A DNA stretch of 17,338 nucleotides, taken from positions 1 to 17,338 of the forward strand of contig JAGFXW010000021.1 of NCBI GenBank assembly GCA_017861495.1. The letters are read 5' to 3'. Made by a program: the position numbers and the translations under genes. Source of the stretch: Bacillota bacterium (GTDB lineage: Bacteria; Bacillota_C; Negativicutes; CTSoil-072). Within the stretch, counting starts at the first letter, position 1. Every line of letters starts with the position of its first letter. Below, piece by piece: positions 1 through 8,330 of the stretch. The notes beneath the pieces were generated by a model, which saw only the letters and a list, made by a program, of their open reading frames with translations, had not been told where the DNA came from and ran no database searches.

Positions 1-11
1 GCGCGACTCGC

Positions 12-1785
12 TCATGCGTCAGAGTGGATAAAATTCCCCACCCTCATGCTGGGGAAAAAGTTTTGCAATAGTGGGGATTTTTCTCTTGCAAAAAACATGC
101 CAATATCCATTTTTAACCAACAGACCACCTTTAACGCATAAATAGATGCCACCCCTAAAAAGTGATCAAATACCCCGCCCCACACATAGTAAACCAGTAA
201 TTCTTGCGAATAAATCAGCAAAAATAACCCTACCACAGCCAAATCACAAACTAAAAAACAATCCTAATCCAATGGCTACCACCATTATAAGGAACAGCGT
301 TTCTCGATAATATAATTTATACCCTTCTTTTAAGTATTTGGTTGCTAACGAAACTACCAATGCAATGAGAAGAAATAAACCAAACTGACTATTATTTAAT
401 ATAGCAGCAAAACACAAGATCGAGCTAACTAACAAATCTTTTCGGCGTCCCTGAACGCAATACCGGTAAAGCAATAACAACACGAAAATGTCAAATAGAT
501 GACGGATCGGATTCATGCCTGGTCCAAGAAACAAAAATTGGAACCCAATCGCATTGAACGCTGCAAAGGCCAGTGCCGTAACAATCAGCGTATAAACCAA
601 CCTTCTAAAAATCATAAAGACAGTCCCAACGAAACAGGTATAATAAATAAAATAAAACGAAAACAAACTGATGAAATAGTTGTTATAACTAATTCCACCT
701 AAAAACTCCATCATGTTCTTTAAAAAGATAACATTTAACCAACCATATTGCATAAAAATATGATTAAAATCTTTACCAAGAACGTATTCATTAATGGGTC
801 CTAAAATAAAGTTATGATGATGAATAATCCAAAGGTTCAGAATCTGCCAATGAAATTCAAACCGGTTCTTCTGTAAAAATTCATTTTCTTCTTCGGTATA
901 TATTTTTTTGTCAAATGCTTTTGAGACTAGGTTGCTGGCTGCAAAAAAATCATCAATTTTCTCGGTATCACTTTGCATAATACCATTAAGTAATACTCGC
1001 TCTTCGGGACTAATTAGTCCCACGCTGCAAAGTGCCTCTGTATTATTATGATAATATTTCAACTTATTCTGTGGCAGATTAACAAAATCTTTAAGAAGAT
1101 CCGGCTGCGAAACTTTTACAGCTAATACTGGCTGAGGATTGTATCCATTATCCTTCTCTGGGTCGTATCGGTTAGAAAGACCTAGAAGACGATGTGTGAC
1201 CAGGATCTGGTTTTGTTATTCCTGTTTTTTGTAAATTTTTATAAAGTCTACTATTGTTGTTTTTTTCTTGCAAATATGTTTCTTCTGGAATATCCATATA
1301 CTCATTCATTAACTTATAGTCGCCGGAAACATACGGATAGAACGCTAGGCATGCTTGCAACAAAATAATTGTTAGTATAATGCGATAGGTTCTTCCCCCG
1401 TCACCGTTCTCAAACTTACACTTACGTTTAAGTTTTTGAAACAACAGTGGGTAAAAAGGCACTCTCACAATAAAAATCCAGCAAATCACTCCTAAAATTG
1501 TTCCATAATATTATAAAATATCAGTTGCTGCTTTGTTTAGTTTATGTGCAAACAAATATCCAAGAAAATAATACCCAAACAAAAATGCGGCGCTCATTAA
1601 ATACGCCAAGAGTTCATAACGCTTTTCCGGATGAAAAAACACTTCCATAAGATATCCATTTAATATCAAATTTGGTTTCCCTAGTAATAATGGGCCTACA
1701 ACTACAGAAATACCTTTAGTTATTCCAATAAGGCCTATGCTGCATAAAAAAGGTGTATACGGGTGAAACAGGAGTTACTAATCAT
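12..1785 (-). pseudogene. Broken polytopic membrane protein gene, probably a GT-C-like glycosyltransferase
   Basis: This is the remains of one gene of about 590 codons. Its ATG (1783-1785) overlaps the stop of the upstream GT2 gene as ATGA. The ATG frame stops at 1735-1737, while the frame that encodes sensible protein is closed upstream at 1775-1777. A one-base change in the T6 run (1746-1751) would join them. That frame meets an in-frame TAA at 1511-1513 and stays open beyond it to 1172. A further frameshift lies between 1172 and 1218. Another, at or near the T6 run 253-258, joins the segment ending at 244 to the segment ending at 12. The pieces have no ribosome binding sites and only GTG or TTG as possible starts. 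The composite has many hydrophobic helices and a segment with HHH, GPINEY and QYG, which recalls GT-C membrane glycosyltransferases. That family call is inference. The position after GtrA and GT2 fits the third member of a glycosylation cassette. The C-terminus may also be altered near the window edge. Confidence 0.75.
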
Positions 1786-2789
1786 AAGGCAGTTTCCTTT
1801 TCATGGTTCTCAAGCTCAGCACCCTTGTATTTAACGATTTCTATCGGTTGATGGGAACTTGTAAAATTGATTCGCTCCTTTTCGATTACTAACGGTCGTT
1901 TCTGCACTTGCGTATGGATCGAACCGATATATTCTCCAATGATGCCAATAAAAAACAACTGCACGGATGAAAAGAAAAATAACCCTATGATAATTGGTGC
2001 AGTTCCCAAGACAAATTGATCCCAAAACATGAGTTTTGCGATCAAATACCCTACTGCGACCAATAAACTAATTCCCGACATAAAAAAGCCAAGCATAGCA
2101 GCCATGCGAAGCGGTACTTTTGAGTGGTTGGTAATGCCGAGCATGGCCATATCGTATAGTGTATAAAAGTTATTTTTTGTAATGCCCCGTTTGCGGACGG
2201 GTTGCACATACTCTATCTTACAGCTTTCAAAACCTAAGTCGGCAATGAGACCGCGAAAATATGGATAAGGATCATCAATTTCGCATAACAATTCAATAAC
2301 CCGTTTATCATACAGGCCAAATCCGGTATAGTTTTTCACCAGCTTAATTTCTGATACCTTGCCAATAAAATTATAATAAGCCTTCCGAATGGCAAACATG
2401 GCGGTTGATTCCTTGCTTTGGGATTTCACTCCCATAACCACCTTGTATCCTTCTTCCCATTTTTCAAGAAAATTTGCGATCATGGCAGGAGGATCTTGCA
2501 AATCTGCTACCAACGAAATTACTGCTTCCCCCTGGGCCTGCAGCAAACCATGGTAAGGGGATCGAATATGACCGAAGTTCCTTGTATTAACAATAATTTT
2601 AACATTTTTGTCCTTACGGGCAAGGTCTTTCAAAATGCTCACCGTTTTGTCCTGAGAAGAATTGTCAATAAAAATATGTTCATAAGTATAACCCGGTAAC
2701 ACCGCAAAAACCTGTTTCACCTGATTATATAATTCTTCCACATTCTCCTCTTCATTATAGCAAGCAGTTACAATGCTAATGAGTTTCAT
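1782..2789 (-). CDS. GT2 family polyprenyl-phosphate glycosyltransferase (GtrB/DPM1-like)
   Basis: The protein has 335 residues. The N-terminal GT-A domain (about 1-220) has the opening SIVTACYNEEENV, the nucleotide-binding IDNSSQD (41-47) and the metal-binding ADLQD (95-99). Two membrane helices follow at about 228-252 and 262-287, and then a short cytoplasmic tail. This layout is that of GtrB, ArnC and DPM1-type enzymes, which move a sugar from a nucleotide donor to undecaprenyl phosphate on the inner face of the membrane. The start chosen is the ATG at 2789, because GGAGGT lies 8 bases upstream inside the end of the GtrA gene; a GTG two codons earlier is less likely. The stop overlaps the ATG of the broken membrane protein gene as ATGA. 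With GtrA it forms the usual pair that makes and flips a lipid-linked sugar. The sugar is unknown. Confidence 0.93.
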   Translation of the reverse strand: MKLISIVTACYNEEENVEELYNQVKQVFAVLPGYTYEHIFIDNSSQDKTVSILKDLARKDKNVKIIVNTRNFGHIRSPYHGLLQAQGEAVISLVADLQDPPAMIANFLEKWEEGYKVVMGVKSQSKESTAMFAIRKAYYNFIGKVSEIKLVKNYTGFGLYDKRVIELLCEIDDPYPYFRGLIADLGFESCKIEYVQPVRKRGITKNNFYTLYDMAMLGITNHSKVPLRMAAMLGFFMSGISLLVAVGYLIAKLMFWDQFVLGTAPIIIGLFFFSSVQLFFIGIIGEYIGSIHTQVQKRPLVIEKERINFTSSHQPIEIVKYKGAELENHEKETAL

Positions 2790-2795
2790 GCACAC

Positions 2796-3182
2796 TTACC
2801 TCCGAAACACAAACTTCTTATTGAGCACAAACGACATCAATGCCAAAGGCAATAAAAGCAATGCCCCTGCCAAATACATGTTAAATTTCAAGTTAGCCAA
2901 TATTGTTAATAACGCAATGTTAACAATATACAAAATTGTATAAACTAAAAAAAAACGTCCTATTAAAGAGTTATCTCGGCTATTGAATACCATGACTCCT
3001 GTTGTCTTAAAATTGAATAGAATGCCTAGAATCGTGGAAAATAAAACTGCAATAGAATAATGCACCCCTAAGTATATGAACAAAGCAAACAATGAATAGC
3101 CAAAAGCAGTGTTAATCACCCCAACAAACAAAAATTTAATAAACTGAATATCCCTCAGCTTTAGAAGGCAATCAAACATCAT
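2796..3182 (-). CDS. GtrA-family small membrane protein, probable lipid-linked sugar flippase
   Basis: The protein has 128 residues and four predicted membrane helices. It carries the GtrA-family signature near its start (FIKFLFVGVINTAFGYSLF), a central LFNFKTTGVMVF segment and the typical basic end LNKKFVFRR. GtrA proteins are thought to flip polyprenyl-linked sugars made by the partner GT2 enzyme. The partner lies directly downstream, and its ribosome binding site is embedded in the last codons of this gene. The start is the ATG at 3182, with GGGAGA about 7 bases upstream; a GTG five codons earlier falls inside that Shine-Dalgarno region and is unlikely. The usual third cassette member, a polytopic transferase, is broken here. 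Confidence 0.92.
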   Translation of the reverse strand: MMFDCLLKLRDIQFIKFLFVGVINTAFGYSLFALFIYLGVHYSIAVLFSTILGILFNFKTTGVMVFNSRDNSLIGRFFLVYTILYIVNIALLTILANLKFNMYLAGALLLLPLALMSFVLNKKFVFRR

Positions 3183-3202
3183 AAGTATTTCTCCCACAAA
3201 AT

Positions 3203-4138
3203 TTAAAGATGAAGATTTTTTCTATCTTTCTTCTTATACCAATCTATAGTTTTGCATATACCTTCTTTAAATGATACCACCGGAACAAAACCAGTGTCCA
3301 CACTAAGACTTTTTATATCTGCACAGAGGTACATTACTTGTTTCGGCGGATAAGGCAAATCACCTATTCCAGTTAAAGCATCGGGGTTAATCAGGCTAAT
3401 AATTTCTGAAATTGCATCTTTTAGTAACAAAGGATTGCCACTCCCGATGCAATATGTTTTCCCATTAACTCCTTTTTTCCCAAGTAAATAAAATGCGTTT
3501 GCAGCATCTTCACTGTAGAGAAAATCCCATATTTGTTCGCCTTTTGTAAAATGCGTTTGCTCACCATTAAGGAGTTTTATAATTGTAGACATCGTCAAAG
3601 AAAACTCATTGTCCATTGGTCCATACACACTAAGAGTGCGTGTCCAGATGTGCCTCATTCCAATCTGATTGCACAATATACGACTAAGCTGTCCAGCACA
3701 AAGCTTTGCAATACCATAACCATTTTCGGGAAAAGCCGGAGTATTCGGCGTCAGTTTGCCTTCTACCAGTCCGTACTCAGCCTGTGATCCAGCACCGATA
3801 AAGGTGTGGCAGCCAAGTTGCTTGGCTAGATTTACCGCATCAAGCGTATACTTCACATTCATATTTTGCAGGAATGTATCGTTTCTTGCATTGCTAAATG
3901 TTCCATCCCATGCAAAATGATAAAAAACATCATATTTTTCATCTTCAACGAGCTTGAAATCAGCCAATTCTTCAAGGCTACATCTCTTTTTTTTTACAAG
4001 AGGATGATCCTTTATTCCTGAAATGCGTTTAGAATCTCCACGATATAAAACGAGAACATTCACATTTTCTTTTACGAGTCTAGAAATAAGCGCTGTTCCT
4101 ATTGCGCCTGTTGCGCCTGAAATCACTGCTCTTTTCAT
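3203..4138 (-). CDS. NAD(P)-dependent SDR epimerase/reductase of a nucleotide sugar
   Basis: This is an extended short-chain dehydrogenase of 311 residues. It has the Rossmann motif GATGAIG (8-14), a YHFAWDG segment (73-79), a catalytic serine region GSQAEYG (117-123, Ser118) and the catalytic pair Tyr141/Lys145 in YGIAK. The C-terminal part has the usual sugar-binding features. It lies directly after the ThDP enzyme gene, and its ATG overlaps the stop of a 32-codon mini-ORF as ATGA. Its Shine-Dalgarno is modest (AGGGGT). In yersiniose synthesis the SDR YerF reduces the keto group introduced by the ThDP enzyme YerE. An equivalent role here is plausible from position, but motifs alone cannot distinguish reduction from C4/C5 epimerisation. 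No gene symbol is assigned. Confidence 0.88.
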   Translation of the reverse strand: MKRAVISGATGAIGTALISRLVKENVNVLVLYRGDSKRISGIKDHPLVKKKRCSLEELADFKLVEDEKYDVFYHFAWDGTFSNARNDTFLQNMNVKYTLDAVNLAKQLGCHTFIGAGSQAEYGLVEGKLTPNTPAFPENGYGIAKLCAGQLSRILCNQIGMRHIWTRTLSVYGPMDNEFSLTMSTIIKLLNGEQTHFTKGEQIWDFLYSEDAANAFYLLGKKGVNGKTYCIGSGNPLLLKDAISEIISLINPDALTGIGDLPYPPKQVMYLCADIKSLSVDTGFVPVVSFKEGICKTIDWYKKKDRKNLHL

Positions 4139-4233
4139 AAAATTATACCCCTAATTTCTGCTGATATTTTCGCGAGGCTCTCTTTAGCGATGTTTTTTCT
4201 GCAATCAACACTTTTCTTATGCCCCTGGCTCAT
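4135..4233 (-). other. Possible 32-codon coupling mini-ORF between the ThDP and SDR genes
   Basis: In a frame different from the ThDP gene, an ATG at 4231-4233 opens 32 codons (MSQGHKKSVDCRKNIAKESL and on). They end in a TGA that overlaps the SDR start as ATGA. It overlaps the last codons of the ThDP gene and spans the whole 78-base gap. The predicted peptide is basic and amphipathic, with no family I recognise. I see no Shine-Dalgarno before its ATG, so if translated it would probably be by re-initiation. It could be a coupling peptide, the remnant of a longer gene or chance. Confidence 0.25.
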
Positions 4234-6025
4234 TTTTCAATTTATTGGAATCATATTCTTCCCTCGAAAGAAATGGGAACATATCGTCAATCGGCGGGGA
4301 TGTAATGGTTCCATCAGGCAAAACTTTTGCTGATAATTTTGGCTCAAACTGCTGCTCTGGGTCTATGAAAACCTCACACAGCACAGGTCCATCAATCATT
4401 AGCATGTTTTTTATTTTTTTTGCAGCTTCTGTAAACGAATCTATTTTGATATACGGAATACCGTACGCTCCAGAGATTTTTTCCATATCAGGAAAGCTAA
4501 TTCCGTTTCCATCACTAACACCGACTAGGGGAGGTTTAAATAAATTCATTTGCGTTTGTTTGATTGAATGATATCCATTATTATTGAGATAGATTATTTT
4601 CAGATTAAGTTTGTTATATATGACCGTTTGCAGCTCTTGAATATTCATCTGAAAACTTCCGTCGCCGTCAATACATATAACCCGTTTGTTATCTGTTCCA
4701 ACGCAACCGCCTATTGCTGCCGGGAAACCATATCCCATGGAAGCGCAGCCGGAATTTGTAAACAGTCGTTGGTTTTTTTTGATCTTTGCCGTCTGAAAAG
4801 AAATAACACAAGCACTGCCATTGCCAGTTATAATATTTTCGCCTTCTTCAAGTTGCTCAAACAACTCTTTCATAAAAACGTAAGGATTGATGGGAATATC
4901 CTTTTCATAGTAACGCTGCAATACTGCAGGATATCTTTCATTAGTTTTTCTACACCAGTCAAGCCATTTCTTATGTTCTTTTTCATCAGTTGAATAATCA
5001 GATGCTGCAAGATCCACCATTACATCTCGCACATTTGCCCATACAGGCAAATTAGACTTGACTGTCGGCTTTCTCAGCTCATTTTTATCAATGTCCACAA
5101 TGATTTTATAAGCGTTCTTAGCAAAATCTTTATAGTTATAGCTTATTTGCCTTATATTAAGTCTGCACCCGAGCACAAGTAAAAGATCGCTGTTCTCGAC
5201 GACAAAATTTCCTCCCCTTGTGCCAACCGTACCTGGGCGTCCACAAAACAATGGATGATCATCCCAAAGCGCATCGTGAGCGTTCCACGCAGTTACAACC
5301 GGAATTTGCAGTTTTTCAATCAACGCTATAAACTCGTCATGTGCCCTACCAAGACGAATGCCTGAACCAGCTAAAATGACGGGGCGTTTGGCTTGCTTAA
5401 TTTTCTCGAGTATTTTACCAGAAAGGGTCTTATCATACACTGGATTTTCAATTGGCAGTTCATCGGGTGAAAAGCCTACAAGTTCCTCCGTTTCGACAAG
5501 CGCCGCCTGGACGTCGAGCGGAACATCAAGCCACACTGGACCCCCTCGACCATTCTGTGCAAGGTATAGAGCCTTTTCAAGATGATACCGTATTTCAACT
5601 GGTTCAGTTATCATATGAGCATATTTGGTCATATGGGATATTGCGGGAACTATGTTGTATTCTTGATCGCCGATTTGGCGAACCGGCACTTCGGTTGACC
5701 ATGTCGTTGTTTCTCGTTTTACCTGCCCAGAGACAACAAACATTGGAATAGAATCCAGCCATCCTCCCAGAACGCCAGTAATCGCATTTGTACCACCTGG
5801 ACCACTGGTAACACAGGTTAATGCAAGCTGACCCGTCAGCCTAGTATAAGCTTCTGCTGCAATAGCCGACGCCTGTTCATGATGATTATAAATGCACTGT
5901 AACTTCGGGTTATGCCCGAATGCATCGTTCAAATGCATTGCTCCACCACCGGTTACTGTGAAAACATGTTTTATCCCATTCTCAGCCATAAAATCCGCTA
6001 TATAGTTCGCTATTTTAATTTTCAT
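4217..6025 (-). CDS. Acetolactate-synthase-like ThDP-dependent enzyme, candidate sugar acyltransferase (YerE-like)
   Basis: The protein has 602 residues, the length of the acetohydroxyacid synthase fold. The N-terminal PYR domain holds the catalytic glutamate Glu50 in YNHHEQASAIAAEAY. A central FAD/nucleotide-type domain follows (VILAGSGIRLG near 216-225; GTVGTRGGN near 265-273). The PP domain has the ThDP/Mg motif GDGS (454-457), ending in NNN at 481-483. True acetolactate synthase would normally sit with ilv genes and a small regulatory subunit, and neither is here. In Yersinia, YerE is a homologous ThDP flavoenzyme that transfers an acetyl unit from pyruvate to C4 of a CDP-3,6-dideoxy-4-ketohexose. 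Here rfbF, rfbG and rfbH, which make that acceptor, lie upstream in the same operon, so this role is a strong inference. The start overlaps the HAD stop as ATGA, with AAAGG sequences upstream. The donor keto acid is unknown. Confidence 0.87.
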   Translation of the reverse strand: MKIKIANYIADFMAENGIKHVFTVTGGGAMHLNDAFGHNPKLQCIYNHHEQASAIAAEAYTRLTGQLALTCVTSGPGGTNAITGVLGGWLDSIPMFVVSGQVKRETTTWSTEVPVRQIGDQEYNIVPAISHMTKYAHMITEPVEIRYHLEKALYLAQNGRGGPVWLDVPLDVQAALVETEELVGFSPDELPIENPVYDKTLSGKILEKIKQAKRPVILAGSGIRLGRAHDEFIALIEKLQIPVVTAWNAHDALWDDHPLFCGRPGTVGTRGGNFVVENSDLLLVLGCRLNIRQISYNYKDFAKNAYKIIVDIDKNELRKPTVKSNLPVWANVRDVMVDLAASDYSTDEKEHKKWLDWCRKTNERYPAVLQRYYEKDIPINPYVFMKELFEQLEEGENIITGNGSACVISFQTAKIKKNQRLFTNSGCASMGYGFPAAIGGCVGTDNKRVICIDGDGSFQMNIQELQTVIYNKLNLKIIYLNNNGYHSIKQTQMNLFKPPLVGVSDGNGISFPDMEKISGAYGIPYIKIDSFTEAAKKIKNMLMIDGPVLCEVFIDPEQQFEPKLSAKVLPDGTITSPPIDDMFPFLSREEYDSNKLKNEPGA

Positions 6026-6690
6026 TGTCCTTTACCTTTCGCTGCAAATTCTAGAATTTCATACGCCGTATCAACAGCCTTCACTGCGCCTTGAGCATAT
6101 ATGTCTTCTTTTGTTCGAAATCCGAAGCCATATGTCACTCCGAGAAAATCGATACCAAGTTGTCTGGCGCCGAGTGCATCATTATCGCTATCTCCAATCA
6201 TCAGAAAATGGCTATTATTTTCCATTCTACTTTCTATAATACATTTTTCAATAATATCCTTCTTCTTTAGCTTATTCTCATTGTCTGCTCCAAAAATAAT
6301 ATTAGTATACCTACCGAACCCAAAGTGTCTCACTATCTTTTCGGCATAATCCTGACGTTTATACGTTGCAATCGCAGATTGTATGCCTAGACTTTTAAGG
6401 CTTTCAAATACTGTTAAAATCCCATCATAACGTTTTGCCTTCAGCAAATCAACATCCTTGTAACGGTCTCGAAAAATCATTGTCAATTCATCAGCAGTCT
6501 TACCATCAACTCCATAAATTCTTGCAAACGATTCTTTGATTGGAGGACCAATAAAGGTCTTCATCACTGCTTCCTCCGGTTCAGCAAAACCGCATTTTTC
6601 TACCGTATATCTAACAGCTCTTATTATTCCTTCACTGGTATCAAGCAGAGTGCCATCAACATCAAAAATCATCATATTGTATTTTCTCAT
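6022..6690 (-). CDS. HAD-superfamily phosphatase, phosphoglycolate-phosphatase-like
   Basis: The protein has 222 residues. It has HAD motif I DVDGT (10-14) with the nucleophile Asp10 and acid/base Asp12, a four-helix cap of the PGP/Gph type (about 17-85), a motif II threonine around IAT (107-109), a motif III lysine in KKKD (about 142-145) and motif IV GDSDND (166-171). The family removes phosphate from small phosphorylated metabolites. The ATG at 6690 is preferred over one at 6705, because GAGGA lies 9 bases upstream of it and the site falls at the very end of the aldolase gene. Only 4 bases separate the two genes, and the 3' end overlaps the ThDP gene by 4 bases. Such tight coupling between aldolase, phosphatase and ThDP enzyme suggests that it dephosphorylates an aldol product or another intermediate of the branched-sugar route. 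The substrate is inference. Confidence 0.9.
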   Translation of the reverse strand: MRKYNMMIFDVDGTLLDTSEGIIRAVRYTVEKCGFAEPEEAVMKTFIGPPIKESFARIYGVDGKTADELTMIFRDRYKDVDLLKAKRYDGILTVFESLKSLGIQSAIATYKRQDYAEKIVRHFGFGRYTNIIFGADNENKLKKKDIIEKCIIESRMENNSHFLMIGDSDNDALGARQLGIDFLGVTYGFGFRTKEDIYAQGAVKAVDTAYEILEFAAKGKGQ

Positions 6691-6694
6691 ACAT

Positions 6695-8293
6695 TCATTC
6701 CTCATAATGAGACTTCGTTACAAATTCAACATTCATTCTGGATTTATAACCATCCAGAAATCTCTTAACGTAACTATTGAGATACTGTGCTTTCTCTTTA
6801 GCAAAGCTGTACTCCATGTTTGTATTGAAATAGTTCATTTCATGTTCTGAGTATCCATCAAACCCTACAAGGCCTATCTTTTTAACGCCTGCTTTTTCAA
6901 GAGTTTTCAATAACATAATAAGCGAATTGTCAGGGATTTCCGTTTCTGGGTCAATCAGCGAGCTGTAATTTAACACATATGAAAAACTTCCCTTTGTTTT
7001 GGTTACATTGGATGTGGCAATTGTTTTTAACGCCCTGTTTTTCGCTTCACTCAGCTTTGTTGCCATCTGAGCATACCTCTTTGCGTTTGTTATGAATAGA
7101 TATTGGGGCATAAACGCATTGGGAATATAGTTGATTGAAATAACAATCGGTTGATGTGTCCTTATATATTCGCTTATCTTACCCTCATCCGCAACAACGC
7201 TATTTCCTGGACCGATAAGCAATACTTCCTTACTACTAAGATTTCCGTTCAGTGCTCCAAAAGCTTCTTCATCGTCGTGTTCTGTGTGTTGATATTGAAG
7301 ATACAATGCTTCGATATGTTCCTTGCTGTAGAGTAATTTCTTTTCCGGATCAATATTCTTCAATATTTCATTGATTGATTTGATTGACAGTGTTCGTTTA
7401 TTCATTAGATAAGAAACATAGTTCGGATGGCACTTGTTCGCAGCTGAGATATAGTAGAACAGGTTATAACCCCATGGTATATTATGGTAAATATCCATAA
7501 TATTGATCTCTATGGCTTCCAACATTTGATTGACATCGTAATTCTTGCCGAAATTTTCATTCATATATACGCTAACTAACTCAATAGGAGCATTGCCGGC
7601 ACTCTTCCCCATGCCGTAAAGACTCGCATCAACTAAAATAGTGCGTTCTACCTTTTTATGTAACATCTCGATGCAATTTGCATAACCCATTTGAAAGTTA
7701 TTATGCGCATGATAGCCTATACCGATCTCGGGGTTAAGATTTGCGTCCATAAGATCAAAAATATGATTCAGATTATTTTGGTGAAGTAAACCGTAGGTAT
7801 CCACCATTGACAAGGCATACGGAGATAAATTATTGACAAGTCCTATTAGTTCAAGCAATTCCTCGTCATTGTAGCTTGTTATTGAAACTGCCTGAGTAAA
7901 CACCTCATACCCGAGGTCTTTTATCTGCTTGCAAAAAGCAATCGCTTCATGCATAACATGTTTTTTGAATATCACTCGGATCCCATCAAGATAACTCTCT
8001 TTGCATGGCTGCACATGTTCAATAGAGCATGTGCCATAATCAATCATTCCTACTACTATTGCATTTCCCTTGTCGATGTTTCCATATATTGTTTCAACAG
8101 ATGCAGTATCAGGCATAATGCTGCGGTTTATATCATAATTTCTTCGTTCATCCAGAAATCCGACTTCAATCACATCAACACCCGAGCTGACCAGACGTTC
8201 AAATATGCCTGTCATTGTATCATGACCAAAATTCCAGTCATTGATATACCCACCATCCCGAAGCGTGCAGTCGAGTAGCTTTAATGTCTGCAT
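6695..8293 (-). CDS. DRE-TIM (HMGL-like) pyruvate aldolase fused to a C-terminal Rossmann-like domain
   Basis: The protein has 532 residues in two parts. Residues 1 to about 300 form a DRE-TIM metallolyase barrel. It shows DCTLRDGG (8-15) at strand 1, with the Arg-Asp pair, and the metal-binding HAH in GYHAHNN (193-199). GMGKSAGNAP (228-237) follows, as in 4-hydroxy-2-oxovalerate aldolases and HMG-CoA-lyase relatives. Residues about 355-532 begin with VLLIGPGNSV (357-366) and contain YLFITNAKR and VGFDGY. This looks like the Rossmann-type domain of MAF_flag10 or 6-hydroxymethylpterin-kinase-like proteins, an assignment from memory of the pattern. The ATG at 8293 is chosen because AAGGAGAAG lies 5 bases upstream; the open frame extends back into rfbH but without a site. 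The gene follows rfbH by 37 bases and leads the aldolase, phosphatase and ThDP group. It may join pyruvate to an aldehyde to build a donor keto acid. The reaction is not proven. Confidence 0.88.
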   Translation of the reverse strand: MQTLKLLDCTLRDGGYINDWNFGHDTMTGIFERLVSSGVDVIEVGFLDERRNYDINRSIMPDTASVETIYGNIDKGNAIVVGMIDYGTCSIEHVQPCKESYLDGIRVIFKKHVMHEAIAFCKQIKDLGYEVFTQAVSITSYNDEELLELIGLVNNLSPYALSMVDTYGLLHQNNLNHIFDLMDANLNPEIGIGYHAHNNFQMGYANCIEMLHKKVERTILVDASLYGMGKSAGNAPIELVSVYMNENFGKNYDVNQMLEAIEINIMDIYHNIPWGYNLFYYISAANKCHPNYVSYLMNKRTLSIKSINEILKNIDPEKKLLYSKEHIEALYLQYQHTEHDDEEAFGALNGNLSSKEVLLIGPGNSVVADEGKISEYIRTHQPIVISINYIPNAFMPQYLFITNAKRYAQMATKLSEAKNRALKTIATSNVTKTKGSFSYVLNYSSLIDPETEIPDNSLIMLLKTLEKAGVKKIGLVGFDGYSEHEMNYFNTNMEYSFAKEKAQYLNSYVKRFLDGYKSRMNVEFVTKSHYEE

Positions 8294-8330
8294 ATAAACT
8301 TCTCCTTCAGCAGTTAAATCGATAATTGCA

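Noticed and set aside
1172..1489. Independent small gene of 105 codons
   Set aside because: It starts at a GTG without a ribosome binding site, is in frame with the upstream piece across the TAA at 1511-1513, and continues the same membrane-protein pattern.
4245..4993. Two adjoining plus-strand open frames of 108 and 141 codons
   Set aside because: They are antisense shadows of the ThDP enzyme gene, with no ribosome binding sites and no recognisable motifs.
4217..6025. Housekeeping acetolactate synthase IlvB/IlvI
   Set aside because: There is no small subunit or ilv gene nearby, and the gene is coupled to sugar-nucleotide genes. A role in sugar modification is more likely, though the fold is the same.
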